Origin: CAVPJC01 sp963705155
GTDB lineage: Bacteria > Chloroflexota > Anaerolineae > Anaerolineales > UBA4823
Reading direction: 5' to 3'
Length of the DNA stretch: 64,000 bases
NCBI GenBank assembly: GCA_963705155.1
Contig: CAVPJC010000006.1
Coordinates: 1 to 64,000 of the forward strand
Below, one piece after another: positions 19,110 to 28,124 of the stretch. Below the pieces are notes generated by a model that had not been told where the DNA came from, searched no databases, and worked only from the letters and a program-made list of their open reading frames with translations. Made by a program: the position numbers and the translations under genes. Each line of letters opens with the position of its first letter. Positions within the stretch are counted from its first letter, which is position 1.

Positions 19110-20435
19110 ATGCATACCACGAATGTCATCATGCCTGTCCTGGGAATGATCCAGGAATCCGGCAAAATCATCAAGTGGCTTGTAAGAGAAGGCCAGCCGG
19201 TCCAGCAGGGTGAACCTTTGCTCGAAGTGGAGACCGATAAAGCCGTTGCTGAAATCGAATCTCCGGCATCGGGGATTTTGAGCAATGTGACCGCTCAGGA
19301 AGGCGAGGATGTACCGGTTGGGATCGTGATCGCGGTCATCCGGGGGAAACAAGACCAGGGGGAGGAGGTCAGGGTTCCCGTTGATCCTCCTGATCTGCAC
19401 AAAGAGCCGGTCACCGCCAGCCCGCTGGCAGCCCGCATGGCAGCCGAGCATGGAGTGGCGTTGGAAGGCATCCGTCCTCAGGGAGGCAGGGTGGAAAAAG
19501 GTGATGTTCTGGCCTACCTTCAAAAGCAATCACAAAATCCGCCGGGCCGGTCTGTGCCGGGACGACCGCTGGCATCGCCCAAAGCCCGCCGGATGGCCGC
19601 GGAGAACGGCGTGGCGCTCACCGCCATTCAGGGCAGCGGCCCGCAGGGCGCGATTCTATCCGGCGATGTGACCGCTTCCATCCCCCCCGCCGCCCAAAAG
19701 CCTGCCCCGGATAGTCAGGCAGCGCCTGCAGGAGGCTCCCCACAGGAGTTGGAAACTGCACAGGTCGCCTCCTCTCTCAGCCAGACCTGGCGGATTATGG
19801 CCGAACGCACCACCGCAGCCTGGCGCGATGTTCCACATTTCTTTCTTTTACGAGAAGTCGAAGCGACGCGCCTGATCGCCTGGAAAGAGTCCATCGAAAA
19901 AAACAGAGGCGCCCGGGTTACTTATACCGATCTGCTTGTAAAGCTTGTGGCCGAATCGCTGAAGAGACATCCGGGCATCAATGCATCCTACCAGGATGGC
20001 AGGCTGACGTTGCTGCCGACCATAAACATCGGGATCGCTGTCGCAATCGATGATGGGCTGGTTGTGCCGGTGATCCAGAACGCCGGTTCGTTGACCATTA
20101 CCCAGATCGCTGAGGCGCGCATTGCCCTGGTGGAGCGTGCTCGCTCGGGCAAACTGCGTCCGGCGGATATTTCCAATGGCACTTTCACCATCAGCAACCT
20201 GGGGATGTTCGGCGTGGATGCTTTCCTCGCCGTTCTGAATCCTCCCCAGGCCGCAATTTTGGCGGTGGGCCGCATCGCCGACCGCGTCCTGGCGGTTGGA
20301 GGCCAGCCGGTTGTCCGTCCGGCTTTCAGCTTCAGCCTGTCGTACGATCACCGTGCCGTTGATGGCGCCCGGGGGGCAAAGTTCGTGGATACCCTGGCAG
20401 CCCTCATCGAGGAACCCCTGGGTATCCTGGCTTAA
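19110..20435 (+). CDS. Dihydrolipoamide acyltransferase E2 with two subunit-binding domains (set 2)
   Basis: A 441-residue E2 starting at the ATG at 19110 (GGAG 10 bases upstream). The lipoyl domain carries the lipoyl Lys at about K44 (VETDKAVAEIE). Two copies of the peripheral-subunit-binding domain follow: one from ASPLAARMAAEHGVALEGI, the other from ASPKARRMAAENGVALTAI, each ending in a GDV motif. The catalytic domain ends in HRAVDG (His about 414). Most E2 proteins have one such domain; two could hold more E1 or E3 per chain. The terminator at 20449-20483 follows. Confidence 0.9.
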   Translation: MHTTNVIMPVLGMIQESGKIIKWLVREGQPVQQGEPLLEVETDKAVAEIESPASGILSNVTAQEGEDVPVGIVIAVIRGKQDQGEEVRVPVDPPDLHKEPVTASPLAARMAAEHGVALEGIRPQGGRVEKGDVLAYLQKQSQNPPGRSVPGRPLASPKARRMAAENGVALTAIQGSGPQGAILSGDVTASIPPAAQKPAPDSQAAPAGGSPQELETAQVASSLSQTWRIMAERTTAAWRDVPHFFLLREVEATRLIAWKESIEKNRGARVTYTDLLVKLVAESLKRHPGINASYQDGRLTLLPTINIGIAVAIDDGLVVPVIQNAGSLTITQIAEARIALVERARSGKLRPADISNGTFTISNLGMFGVDAFLAVLNPPQAAILAVGRIADRVLAVGGQPVVRPAFSFSLSYDHRAVDGARGAKFVDTLAALIEEPLGILA

Positions 20436-20448
20436 CCAGAAAACAAGA

Positions 20449-20483
20449 GAGGGCGCCGGTCGTGCAACTTGACCGGCGCCCTC
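20449..20483. terminator. Hairpin terminator between convergent genes
   Basis: A 13-bp perfect stem GAGGGCGCCGGTC / GACCGGCGCCCTC with a 9-base loop, followed by ATTTAT. It lies between the set-2 E2 gene and the convergent aldo/keto reductase gene. Confidence 0.75.
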
Positions 20484-20548
20484 ATTTATGTTAAATCAGC
20501 CGGAATATTCAAAAACACCTTCAGGCGTGATCTGCGAGCATCGAAATA

Positions 20549-21565
20549 TTAATCGTGGTGCGGCTCGACAAACATGGGGCCGAAAACCCCGGCCTCTTTC
20601 AACCTGCGTTCCCGCTCCACCAGAAGTTTTTCGATCAGGTCCAGATCGGCGTCAGAAATGACCAGCTCTGACGCACGGATGGTTTCTTCCAACTGTGCAG
20701 GCCGGCGCGCCCCAACGATTGCCGAGGTGATTTCAGGACGCCGCAAGACCCAGGCGATCGCAACTTGAGAAACGCTCCACCCGTTGCGGGCAACGATGAG
20801 GCGCAGTTCGTCGATAAACTGCAGGTTGATTTGAAAACGACCTTCGCGATAATCGTCGTACTGCAGACGCCAATCATCCTTCGGCAAATTCAGCCAGCGG
20901 TCCAGCGTGAATTTTCCAGATAACAGTCCCACGCGCAGTGGGCTGTACGGGATCAGGCCAATCTGGTTGTCAGCACAAAAAGTGAGCAGCTCCTGTTCGA
21001 TCTCACGCTGGAACAGGTTGTATGGCGGCTGCAGGGAAGCCACCGGATGAATTACCTGAACACGCTGGAGCTGTTCTACGCTGAAATTTGAAGCGCCGGC
21101 GTAGCGCACTTTCCCTTCCTGCACCAGCGCGGCTATGGCCGCCCAGCCTTCTTCCAGGTCGATATTCGGGTTTGGCCAGTGAACTTGATACAGATCGATC
21201 ACATCGGTATCCAACCGCCGCAGGCTCTGTTCCACCTCCCGGCGGATGCTGTCAGCTTTGAGGCAGCCGTGGATGTTCTCTCCGCCGGCCTCCCAGATGA
21301 TCCCGCATTTGGTCGTCAGGAATACCTGCCCGCGCTTGCCTTTGAGCGCTCTGGCTATCATTTCTTCTGCATGACCCAGACCGTAGACGGGGGCCGAATC
21401 AATCCAGTTAACCCCCAGGTCTAAGGCCCGGTGGATCAAAGAGATCAAATCTTGATCATCCTGTTCACCAATGTTGAACTGATAGCCTCCCCCCGCAACA
21501 GCCCAGGTGCCCAGGCCGATTTTGGATAACCACAGTTCAGAAAATCCCAGTTTGCGCTTTTCCAT
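20549..21565 (-). CDS. Aldo/keto reductase
   Basis: A 338-residue NADP-dependent (alpha/beta)8 oxidoreductase of the YccK/IolS type. The catalytic set is visible as Asp and Tyr in NWIDSAPVYGLG, Lys in FLTTKCG and His in YQVHWPNP. The C-terminal cofactor motif is VGARRPAQLEE. It would interconvert a sugar or hydroxy compound with its carbonyl form. Encoded 18 bases after the set-3 E2 gene and thus the last gene of that operon. Confidence 0.88.
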   Translation of the reverse strand: MEKRKLGFSELWLSKIGLGTWAVAGGGYQFNIGEQDDQDLISLIHRALDLGVNWIDSAPVYGLGHAEEMIARALKGKRGQVFLTTKCGIIWEAGGENIHGCLKADSIRREVEQSLRRLDTDVIDLYQVHWPNPNIDLEEGWAAIAALVQEGKVRYAGASNFSVEQLQRVQVIHPVASLQPPYNLFQREIEQELLTFCADNQIGLIPYSPLRVGLLSGKFTLDRWLNLPKDDWRLQYDDYREGRFQINLQFIDELRLIVARNGWSVSQVAIAWVLRRPEITSAIVGARRPAQLEETIRASELVISDADLDLIEKLLVERERRLKEAGVFGPMFVEPHHD

Positions 21566-21583
21566 GTCAAACCATCAAGTGGG

Positions 21584-22825
21584 CTAACCCGCTAACCACA
21601 GGTAGGGTCTTTCGATGAACCGTTTGATTCGCTGCAAAAAGCGGGCTGCCTGGGCGCCATCCACCAACCGGTGGTCAAAGGTCAGGCTGAGGTACACCAT
21701 ATGCCGGATAGCCACCTGACCGGCTTCAGCATCCACGACCACCTGTTTGGGGTTGATACGTCCCACGCCCAGAATGGCACACTGCGGCAAATCAATGATC
21801 GGGGTAAACGCATCGATCTCAAACATACCCAGGTTGGTGATCGTAAAGGTGGCGCCCTGCAGCTCATCGTAGCCAATTGTGCCGGCCCGCGTCTTTTCGA
21901 TCAAGGCGGCGCTTTCGCGGGCAATCTGGCGCAGGCCCTTGGTCTGCACATCACGCAGAACCGGTACAATCAGACCGCGCTCCGTATCCACCGCAATGGC
22001 GACATGAACGCTTGAAGATTGGACGATTTCATCGCCATCCAGGCGCGCATTGAGCATGGGGTGTTCCAACAACGCCTGCGCCGACAGCTTTGCCAATAAA
22101 TCGTTATACGATGGAACCGCCAGCCGATCAGCGGCAAAATCTTCCTTGAGCGCCTTGCGCAGCGCCACCATCTCGGTGGCATCCACTTCACAGGTCAACG
22201 TAACCGGCGCTGTGGTGTGGGCGCTGGCAGCCATGTGCTCGGCAATTTTCTTCCGCATGGATGGCATGGGCAGGCGTGTGGTTTGCGCGGCGGCTGCGGC
22301 AGGTCTGGGCAAGTCTTGGGTTCGAACGGCGGATTCCACATCTTTTGCCATGATCCGCCCGCGGGAGCCGCTCCCCTGCACCTTCTGCCACTCGACACCC
22401 AGGCTCTGCGCCAGCCGCCGGGCATATGGGCTGATGTAAATACGCTGTCCGGGCCGGCCAGCAGGCTGAGCAGGTTCGTGCAATGCTGGGGCTTCCTGAA
22501 CCGCAGCAACTCTCTGCGGCTCTGGAGTTTCTGACATTTTGGGCGAGCTGTTTCCAGGAACGCGGAAGCTGGCTTTCTCCGCTTCAGGCACCAGGTATCC
22601 CAGCAAAGTGCCCACCGGCACCTTTTCTCCGATTTTGGGCGACGTTGGGGGAATGTGCAGGTATCCGCTGTCTAAAGCCTCAATTTCCTGGACGGCCTTA
22701 TCGCCCTCGATCGAAAAGAGGAACTCGCCCGCATTAACAAACTCACCGTCCTGTTTGAGCCAGGCAGCCAGGCTTCCTTCTTCCATGTCCCATCCCAGGC
22801 GGGGCAGTTTGACTTCATAAGCCAT
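21584..22825 (-). CDS. Dihydrolipoamide acyltransferase E2 (set 3)
   Basis: A 413-residue E2: lipoyl domain with lipoyl Lys at about K43 in IEGDKAVQEIE, one subunit-binding domain (ISPYARRLAQSLGVEW, about 130-165) and a catalytic domain ending HRLVDG (His about 385). It lies 14 bases after the beta gene. The domain order and size are typical; no E3 is present nearby. Confidence 0.9.
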   Translation of the reverse strand: MAYEVKLPRLGWDMEEGSLAAWLKQDGEFVNAGEFLFSIEGDKAVQEIEALDSGYLHIPPTSPKIGEKVPVGTLLGYLVPEAEKASFRVPGNSSPKMSETPEPQRVAAVQEAPALHEPAQPAGRPGQRIYISPYARRLAQSLGVEWQKVQGSGSRGRIMAKDVESAVRTQDLPRPAAAAAQTTRLPMPSMRKKIAEHMAASAHTTAPVTLTCEVDATEMVALRKALKEDFAADRLAVPSYNDLLAKLSAQALLEHPMLNARLDGDEIVQSSSVHVAIAVDTERGLIVPVLRDVQTKGLRQIARESAALIEKTRAGTIGYDELQGATFTITNLGMFEIDAFTPIIDLPQCAILGVGRINPKQVVVDAEAGQVAIRHMVYLSLTFDHRLVDGAQAARFLQRIKRFIERPYLWLAG

Positions 22826-22839
22826 AATAATCCCTCCGG

Positions 22840-23814
22840 CTATTCAACCAACAAGGAACGCACTGCACTGGCAATACTCTGTGCATTGGGAAGCAGGGCC
22901 GCCTCCAAAGGAGGACTGTAAGGGGTCGGCACAGACAGGCCGTTGACACGCCGCACAGGTGCATCCAGCTCATAAAAGCCGCGCTCCATCACCTGCGTGG
23001 CAATCTCGGCCCCGGCTCCGCAAGCAGAAAAGTCTTCATCCACGATCAGCAGCCTGTGTGTCCGCGCGACCGATTCGAGGATTGTATCGATGTCCAGCGG
23101 GGATAATGAGCGTGGATCGATGACCTCCACCGAGATATTCTCTTTTACCAGGAGATCGGCGGCGTTTAATGCTTCAATCACCATGTAGGATATTCCGACG
23201 ATGGTGATATCTTTCCCCGGGCGGGCGATGGATGCTTTGCCAAATGGAACCAGGTGTTCGCCTTCAGGCACCGGCCCTTTATACTTCATCAACTTCTTGT
23301 GTTCCATGAACATGACGGGGTCATCCGATTGGATTGAGGTTTTAAGCAAACCTTTCGCATCGGCGGGAAAAACCGGCGCAACCACTCGCAAACCCGGGAT
23401 GTGCATCCAGATCGAAAACAGGCTGGCAGAATGGTGCGGGCCGGTGGAAGCCACGCCAATTCCCCCGCGCATCACCACAGGCACCTTTACCTGCCCGTTG
23501 CTCATATAGCGCAGGCGGGTCATCTGGTTGATAATATCTCCCAGGGCATCCAGCTCAAAATCCAGGATCATGAAATCGATGATCGGGCGCGCCCCCAGCA
23601 CAGCCGCCCCGGTGCAGATGGTTGTAAAACCGCGCTCGCTGATCGGGGTATCCCGCAGGCGCATCTCGCCGTACAGGTCATACAAACCCACGGTGGTATT
23701 GTAATTCCCACCGCGCGGTCCAATCCCTTCACCAACCACAAAAATCATGGGATTGCGGGCCATTTCTTCTGCCAGGCCTTCGCGGGCCGCATCCGTATAG
23801 GTCATTTCACGCAT
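22840..23814 (-). CDS. 2-oxoacid dehydrogenase E1 beta subunit (set 3)
   Basis: A 324-residue beta subunit: REMTYTDAAREGLAEEM, GEGIGPRGGNYN, GVASTGPHHSASLF in place of the usual GPQHSQ-type segment, and VIDPRSLSPLDIDT. GGAGG is 6 bases before the ATG and overlaps the stop region of the alpha gene, so the two are translationally coupled. Confidence 0.9.
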   Translation of the reverse strand: MREMTYTDAAREGLAEEMARNPMIFVVGEGIGPRGGNYNTTVGLYDLYGEMRLRDTPISERGFTTICTGAAVLGARPIIDFMILDFELDALGDIINQMTRLRYMSNGQVKVPVVMRGGIGVASTGPHHSASLFSIWMHIPGLRVVAPVFPADAKGLLKTSIQSDDPVMFMEHKKLMKYKGPVPEGEHLVPFGKASIARPGKDITIVGISYMVIEALNAADLLVKENISVEVIDPRSLSPLDIDTILESVARTHRLLIVDEDFSACGAGAEIATQVMERGFYELDAPVRRVNGLSVPTPYSPPLEAALLPNAQSIASAVRSLLVE

Positions 23815-23825
23815 AGCGCACCTCC

Positions 23826-24812
23826 TCAGGAGTATAGAAAGTTCGTGATGGTGGAAGGATCGGGCATGGGGCTGTTTTGGGCGAAAACACCCGCCTCCTC
23901 AGCGACTTTGCGCATGGCTGCGTCCAATTGCTGGATGTCATCCTGGGATGCAGTCCCCATTTCCAACAGGCGGGTTTCGAACAATTTGATCGGATCCCGC
24001 GCCTTCCAGCGTTCGATCTCTTCAAGCGTCCGGTAGCCTGCATCTCTCATTCCTTCTGCGTGGGCGCGCGTGCGGTAGGTGTGACATTCAATCAGCGTGG
24101 GACCGTTCCCGAGGCGCGCTCTGCTCACCGCCTCGCCGGCTGCCTGATACACAGCCAGAACATCATTACCATCCACCTCCACGCCCGGCAGGCCGTAGCC
24201 AGGGGCGCGGCTGGCAACGCTCTTGCTGTGCGAAGCATAGGTGAACGCAACTTCGGTGGCATACATATTGTTTTCACAGATGAAGATGACCGGGAGCTGC
24301 CAGGTCGTCGCCATGTTCAACCCCTCGTGGAAGGCGCCGTTGTTGCTGGCTCCATCGCCGAAGAAAGACACACCCACCCGGTCTGATCCACTCAGCTTGG
24401 AGGCATAACCTGCTCCGCTGGCTAACAGGATGCTCGGGCCAACAATCCCCGACGTTCCATAAAACCCTACGGACGGATCAAACAGGTGCATACTCCCGCC
24501 GCGCCCGCCGCAGCAGCCGGTGGCTTTTCCCATCACTTCAGCGATCATCTTCTCCGGTTTCATGCCTTTCGCCAGAGCGTGCCCGTGACCGCGATGCGTG
24601 CTGAAGACGGCGTCATCGGTGCGCAGATGGGCGCAAACCCCCGTCGCCACCGCCTCTTCGCCAATGTAGGTGTGCATACCACCGGGGATATCCCCGCGTG
24701 CATAGCCTTTCACCAACTGTTCTTCGCAATAGCGGATGAGCAGCATGGTTCGAAGCAAGCCGAGCATTTGTTCTTTGGATAGCGCGAGCTCGGAATCTTT
24801 TTCTTTGAACAT
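23826..24812 (-). CDS. 2-oxoacid dehydrogenase E1 alpha subunit (set 3)
   Basis: About 328 residues from the ATG at 24812, which follows GGAAGGAG by 8 bases; a longer frame from 24845 lacks such a site. The ThDP motif runs GDGASNNGAFHEGLN to CENNMYATEV, and YRTRAHAEGMRD marks the loop region. First gene of the operon E1-alpha, E1-beta, E2, aldo/keto reductase. The operon is divergent from a VOC/aldolase pair. Confidence 0.9.
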   Translation of the reverse strand: MFKEKDSELALSKEQMLGLLRTMLLIRYCEEQLVKGYARGDIPGGMHTYIGEEAVATGVCAHLRTDDAVFSTHRGHGHALAKGMKPEKMIAEVMGKATGCCGGRGGSMHLFDPSVGFYGTSGIVGPSILLASGAGYASKLSGSDRVGVSFFGDGASNNGAFHEGLNMATTWQLPVIFICENNMYATEVAFTYASHSKSVASRAPGYGLPGVEVDGNDVLAVYQAAGEAVSRARLGNGPTLIECHTYRTRAHAEGMRDAGYRTLEEIERWKARDPIKLFETRLLEMGTASQDDIQQLDAAMRKVAEEAGVFAQNSPMPDPSTITNFLYS

Positions 24813-24884
24813 CTGGGAGGCTCCTTCCAGGCGCAGTTTCATCAACCTGTTTGATGATGACAGAGCTGCCTATTCTATTTAGCG

Positions 24885-24913
24885 TTGGTTTGGATCAAAA
24901 TCTATGATACAAT
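24885..24913 (+). promoter_or_regulatory. Candidate promoter for VOC/aldolase pair
   Basis: TTGGTT (24885-24890), 17-base spacer, TACAAT (24908-24913). The recurrent operator-like site follows just downstream, a repression-type arrangement. Confidence 0.45.
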
Positions 24914-24929
24914 CATACCACAGTTAACC

Positions 24930-24942
24930 GATAACAGTTGAC
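24930..24942. promoter_or_regulatory. Recurrent 13-bp operator-like site (VOC/aldolase and set 3)
   Basis: GATAACAGTTGAC, in the divergent gap between E1-alpha (set 3) and the VOC gene. A further GTTAAC half lies at 24923-24928. Confidence 0.5.
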
Positions 24943-25492
24943 AATAAACCAGAATCCTGGAGAAACCTATGGAACACCACTCCCCCGAGCCTTCAAAAGA
25001 ATTTTTAAGAGCATTGTGCAAATTGGGATTGTGGTTGCCAATGTGGATGATGTCGTCCAAAAATTGACTGAAATATTCGGAATGGGCCCCTTCCGAATCA
25101 CAGATTGGCCGCCGGAAGGCCGGGAGGATATGCAGCGCTATTACCACCGCGAGCTGTCAAATTTTACAGCCCGGATGGCATTCACCGAACTCGGTTCGGT
25201 CGAACTCGAGCTGATCCAACCCTGCGAAGGCAGCAGCATCTGGGCTGATTTCTTGCGCGAGCATGGCGGCGGCATTCACCATATACGTTTCAACGTTGAA
25301 GCCATCGAACCCGTAATGGGTTACCTGGGTCAACATGGGATCGAGCCAGCCCAGCATGGCACCGGGCTGCGTCCCGGCACGACCTGGATGAACTTCGACA
25401 CCGAAGAGCTGTTGGGTTTCATCATCGAAGTGATGAGTGTTGTTCCTGGCACAGACGGCAGAACCCCAAAGGCATTTGATGGCAAAGGCTAA
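24938..25492 (+). CDS. VOC (glyoxalase/epimerase-fold) protein, paralogue of the set-1 copy
   Basis: About 160-184 residues: VQIGIVVANVDDVVQ, GGGIHHIRFNV, LRPGTTWMNFDT, GFIIEVMSV and a DGRTP tail, all shared with the VOC protein at 10.4-11.0 kb. The open frame begins at a TTG at 24938, but a better start is the ATG at 24969 (GGAG just upstream). That start is out of frame unless one C is missing from the CCCCC run at about 24982. With that base added the protein would begin MEHHSPRAFKRIF. The first ~15 residues are therefore uncertain. Followed after 29 bases by a KDPG-type aldolase. Confidence 0.75.
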   Translation: MTINQNPGETYGTPLPRAFKRIFKSIVQIGIVVANVDDVVQKLTEIFGMGPFRITDWPPEGREDMQRYYHRELSNFTARMAFTELGSVELELIQPCEGSSIWADFLREHGGGIHHIRFNVEAIEPVMGYLGQHGIEPAQHGTGLRPGTTWMNFDTEELLGFIIEVMSVVPGTDGRTPKAFDGKG

Positions 25493-25521
25493 TCGGTCAG
25501 GTATCAAAAGGAACGTTCTCC

Positions 25522-26202
25522 ATGGCGCGCTTCACTCGTTTACAAGTCATCAATGACCTGCTGAGTACAGGGCTGATCCCCTTGTTTTTTGAGAAAGATG
25601 CCCAACTGGCCCTGGCTGTTGTTAAAGCCTGCCAGGAAGGCGGCGCTCATATCGTCGAGTTTACCAACCGGGGTGATTTTGCCTGGAAAACTTTCGGTGA
25701 GCTGGAAAGCGCGCTGGCGCAGGGAAGATCTCCGGTCATATTAGGAGCCGGCACAATCGACGATGCCCCGACGGCAGCCATTTACATCGCTTCCGGGGCC
25801 AACTTTATCGTCTCACCCAGTTTCAATGTCGAAGTGGCGCGTTTGTGCAACCGGCGGAAAATACCCTATTTCCCGGGCTGCGCAACGCTGACCGAGATTG
25901 CCACAGCAGAAGAATGGGGCGCTGAGATCTGTAAGATCTTCCCGGCTCAGGAAGTCGGCGGTCCGGCCTTTATTAAAGCCGTTCTCGGGCCGCGGCCCTG
26001 GTCGCGGCTGATGCCAACCGGGGGCGTCAGCCCAACCCGGGAGAGCATCAGCGCCTGGATCGAAGCCGGGGCAAGCTGCCTGGGAATGGGGTCAAACCTG
26101 ATCAGCAAGCCGCGCGTTAAAGAGGGGAATTTTGCCGCCATCAGCGCAGATATCCGGCGCTCGGTGGCATGGATCCAGGAAGCCAGATCGCCGGCAAAAT
26201 AA
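25522..26202 (+). CDS. KDPG/KHG-type aldolase
   Basis: A 226-residue class I aldolase of the Eda family. The catalytic Glu lies in HIVEFTNRG and the Schiff-base Lys in AEICKIFPAQ; the phosphate- or carboxylate-binding GAGTI and LMPTGGV motifs are present. It splits 2-keto-3-deoxy-(6-phospho)-sugar acids to pyruvate and an aldehyde, as in Entner-Doudoroff or related routes. It lies between the E1/E2 loci and the ABC/SDR/2-hydroxyacid-dehydrogenase operon and may serve either. The usual name eda is avoided because the exact substrate is not certain. Confidence 0.87.
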   Translation: MARFTRLQVINDLLSTGLIPLFFEKDAQLALAVVKACQEGGAHIVEFTNRGDFAWKTFGELESALAQGRSPVILGAGTIDDAPTAAIYIASGANFIVSPSFNVEVARLCNRRKIPYFPGCATLTEIATAEEWGAEICKIFPAQEVGGPAFIKAVLGPRPWSRLMPTGGVSPTRESISAWIEAGASCLGMGSNLISKPRVKEGNFAAISADIRRSVAWIQEARSPAK

Positions 26203-26229
26203 AACATACAGGCTGCCCAACGGGTCGAA

Positions 26230-27105
26230 CTAAACTTCCGCAATTACAAGGTTTTCCAAATATCCGATATTTTCGATCTCGACCCGCACGACATCGCCGG
26301 GTTGTAAAAACTGTTGCGGATTGCGTGAAAAACCGACCCCGGCGGGTGTACCGGTGATCATCAGGTCGCCGGGCTCGAGCGTCATAACCTCACTCAGAAA
26401 AGAAACCAGGTAAGGAACATCAAAAACCAGATGGCGGGTGTTGGAATGCTGCACGATCTGGTCGTTCACCCAGGTGCGGATTTCTAGCCCCGCGGGGTCA
26501 CGAATCTCATCCGTCGTCACCAGGGCCGGCCCCATCGGTCCGAATGTGTCAAAAGTTTTTCCAAGCGTCCACTGGCTTGAGAAAAACTGGTAATCCCGGG
26601 CGCTGACATCATTGAAAACCACGTAACCGGCCACAAATTCCAGGGCTTCCTGCCTGGAGACATGCCTGGCGCGCTTCCCAATCACCACACCCAGCTCACC
26701 TTCCCAATCCACCTGGCTGCTCACCCGGGGAAGTACGATTGGGTCGGTGGGTCCGATGATGCAGTTGCTGTATTTGGCAAAGATGGCAGGGTGCTCCGGC
26801 GGGGTCAGTCCGCTCTCGAGGATATGATCGCCGTAATTCAGGCCCACGCACAGGATTTTCCCCGGGCGCGGGATTGGCGCGCGCAGGCTGGCATCTTTCA
26901 GGGGAATGAAGGCTTCATCCTTGTTCAGCGATAGAGCGCGCTGGGCCTTATCCAGGGCGATCTCGCCCATTTCCAGAAACGAAATGAGATCGACCGGAAG
27001 GGAGCGATCCAACACATTCAAGTCGCAGACGACTTGTTCCCCATCTATTGAACTTATGGCGCCAATCCGGGTGGCGCCGTGCTGTGAAAAAGTAACCAGT
27101 TTCAA
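26230..27105 (-). CDS. Fumarylacetoacetate hydrolase (FAH)-family protein
   Basis: About 291 residues with the FAH fold: ILCVGLNYGDHI, then the metal ligand region WEGELGVVIGKRARH, the GYVVFNDVSARDYQ motif and GDLMITGTPAGVGF. Members of this branch act as 2-keto-3-deoxy-acid dehydratases or hydrolases, ureidoglycolate lyases, or acylpyruvate hydrolases. I chose the TTG at 27105 because it follows the stop of the preceding gene by a few bases. A longer reading would overlap that gene by about 60 bases. Last gene of the long minus-strand operon; cleaving or dehydrating a 2,4-dioxo or 2-oxo-3-deoxy acid fits the context. Confidence 0.82.
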   Translation of the reverse strand: MKLVTFSQHGATRIGAISSIDGEQVVCDLNVLDRSLPVDLISFLEMGEIALDKAQRALSLNKDEAFIPLKDASLRAPIPRPGKILCVGLNYGDHILESGLTPPEHPAIFAKYSNCIIGPTDPIVLPRVSSQVDWEGELGVVIGKRARHVSRQEALEFVAGYVVFNDVSARDYQFFSSQWTLGKTFDTFGPMGPALVTTDEIRDPAGLEIRTWVNDQIVQHSNTRHLVFDVPYLVSFLSEVMTLEPGDLMITGTPAGVGFSRNPQQFLQPGDVVRVEIENIGYLENLVIAEV

Positions 27106-27112
27106 AACGGCC

Positions 27113-28095
27113 TCAGCTTGTTTTGAATAGCTTGGGTTTTGGAGAGTTTGCCGGGTTCTCGGGCCTTTCACCTCTCAAGACGCGCACGATCTCCATGCAG
27201 GCGCGCTCGCGCAGCTGGCGACCGGCCTCCAACGAACACCATGCCATGTGCGGGGTCACCAGGATGTTCTCTTCTTTCAGCAATGGGTCATCCGGCGCAG
27301 GCGGCTCCACCGCGCGCACATCCAGGGCTGCTCCGCTGATCTGGCGGCTGCGGACAGCCGCCAGGAGCGCAGCCTCATCGATCAGAGCGCCCCGCGAGGT
27401 ATTGATCAGGTAGGCGGTGGGTTTCATCCAGGCCAGATTCTCGGCGTTGATCATGGCCCGGGTTGTATCAGAAGCAGGTACATGCAGGGAGACATAATCC
27501 GATTTCCGCAATACCTCTTCCAGGCTGGCTGGCTTTACACCCAGGGAAGCAAAAAAATCGTCTGCGACAAAAGGATCATAGGCAATCACATTCAGCCCGA
27601 TACCACGCGCTTTTTGCGCCGTTGACCGGGCGATCTTCCCAAATCCAACCAGACCCAGCGTCTGGCCGCTCAGGCGGGCAATATCGCGGTCCGTATTCTC
27701 CCAGCGTCCCTGCCGCGCCGCGGTCATCATCGAAAAAAGGCGGCGGTTGCAGGTTAAAGCAGCGCGATGGCATGCGTCGAGACCTCTTCAACGAAGGCAT
27801 CCGGCACATTCGTCACCCAGATGCCGTGCTCGGCTGCCGCCGCCAGGTCGATATTATCGAGGCCTGTGCCAAACCGGGAGAGGATTTTGCAATTCTCCAG
27901 CGTTGCCAGCAGCCAGGCAGGGTACAAGTCGATGGTGAAAGCAATCGCATCCGCTCTTTTCGCCAGTTCCCTGGCGCCTGGCTCCAGGATGCTGCGAGCA
28001 TAATGAACCTGCGCACCCAGCTCACGGGTCAGAATCTCTTCTTCGAGCGCAATGTCGCTGTACTCACTTAAGGCTATCAAAACCAGGGGTCTCAT
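27113..28095 (-). CDS. D-2-hydroxyacid dehydrogenase (frameshifted)
   Basis: NAD-dependent D-isomer-specific 2-hydroxyacid dehydrogenase. The N-terminal half (28095 to about 27754) has the substrate-loop motif ILSRFGTGLDNIDL; the second half has the Rossmann motif GLVGFGKIA, the catalytic Arg in INTSRGALID, Glu in EPPAPDDP and His in VTPHMAW. The frame changes near 27750 at a TTT run; adding one T restores a continuous 328-codon gene (HAIALLLTCNRR). It would reduce a 2-oxoacid or oxidise a D-hydroxyacid. A paralogue occurs in the operon at 51.9-52.9 kb in a similar gene neighbourhood. Confidence 0.85.
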
Positions 28096-28124
28096 AGATC
28101 ACCGGCCGTTCATTCTTGTTTGGT

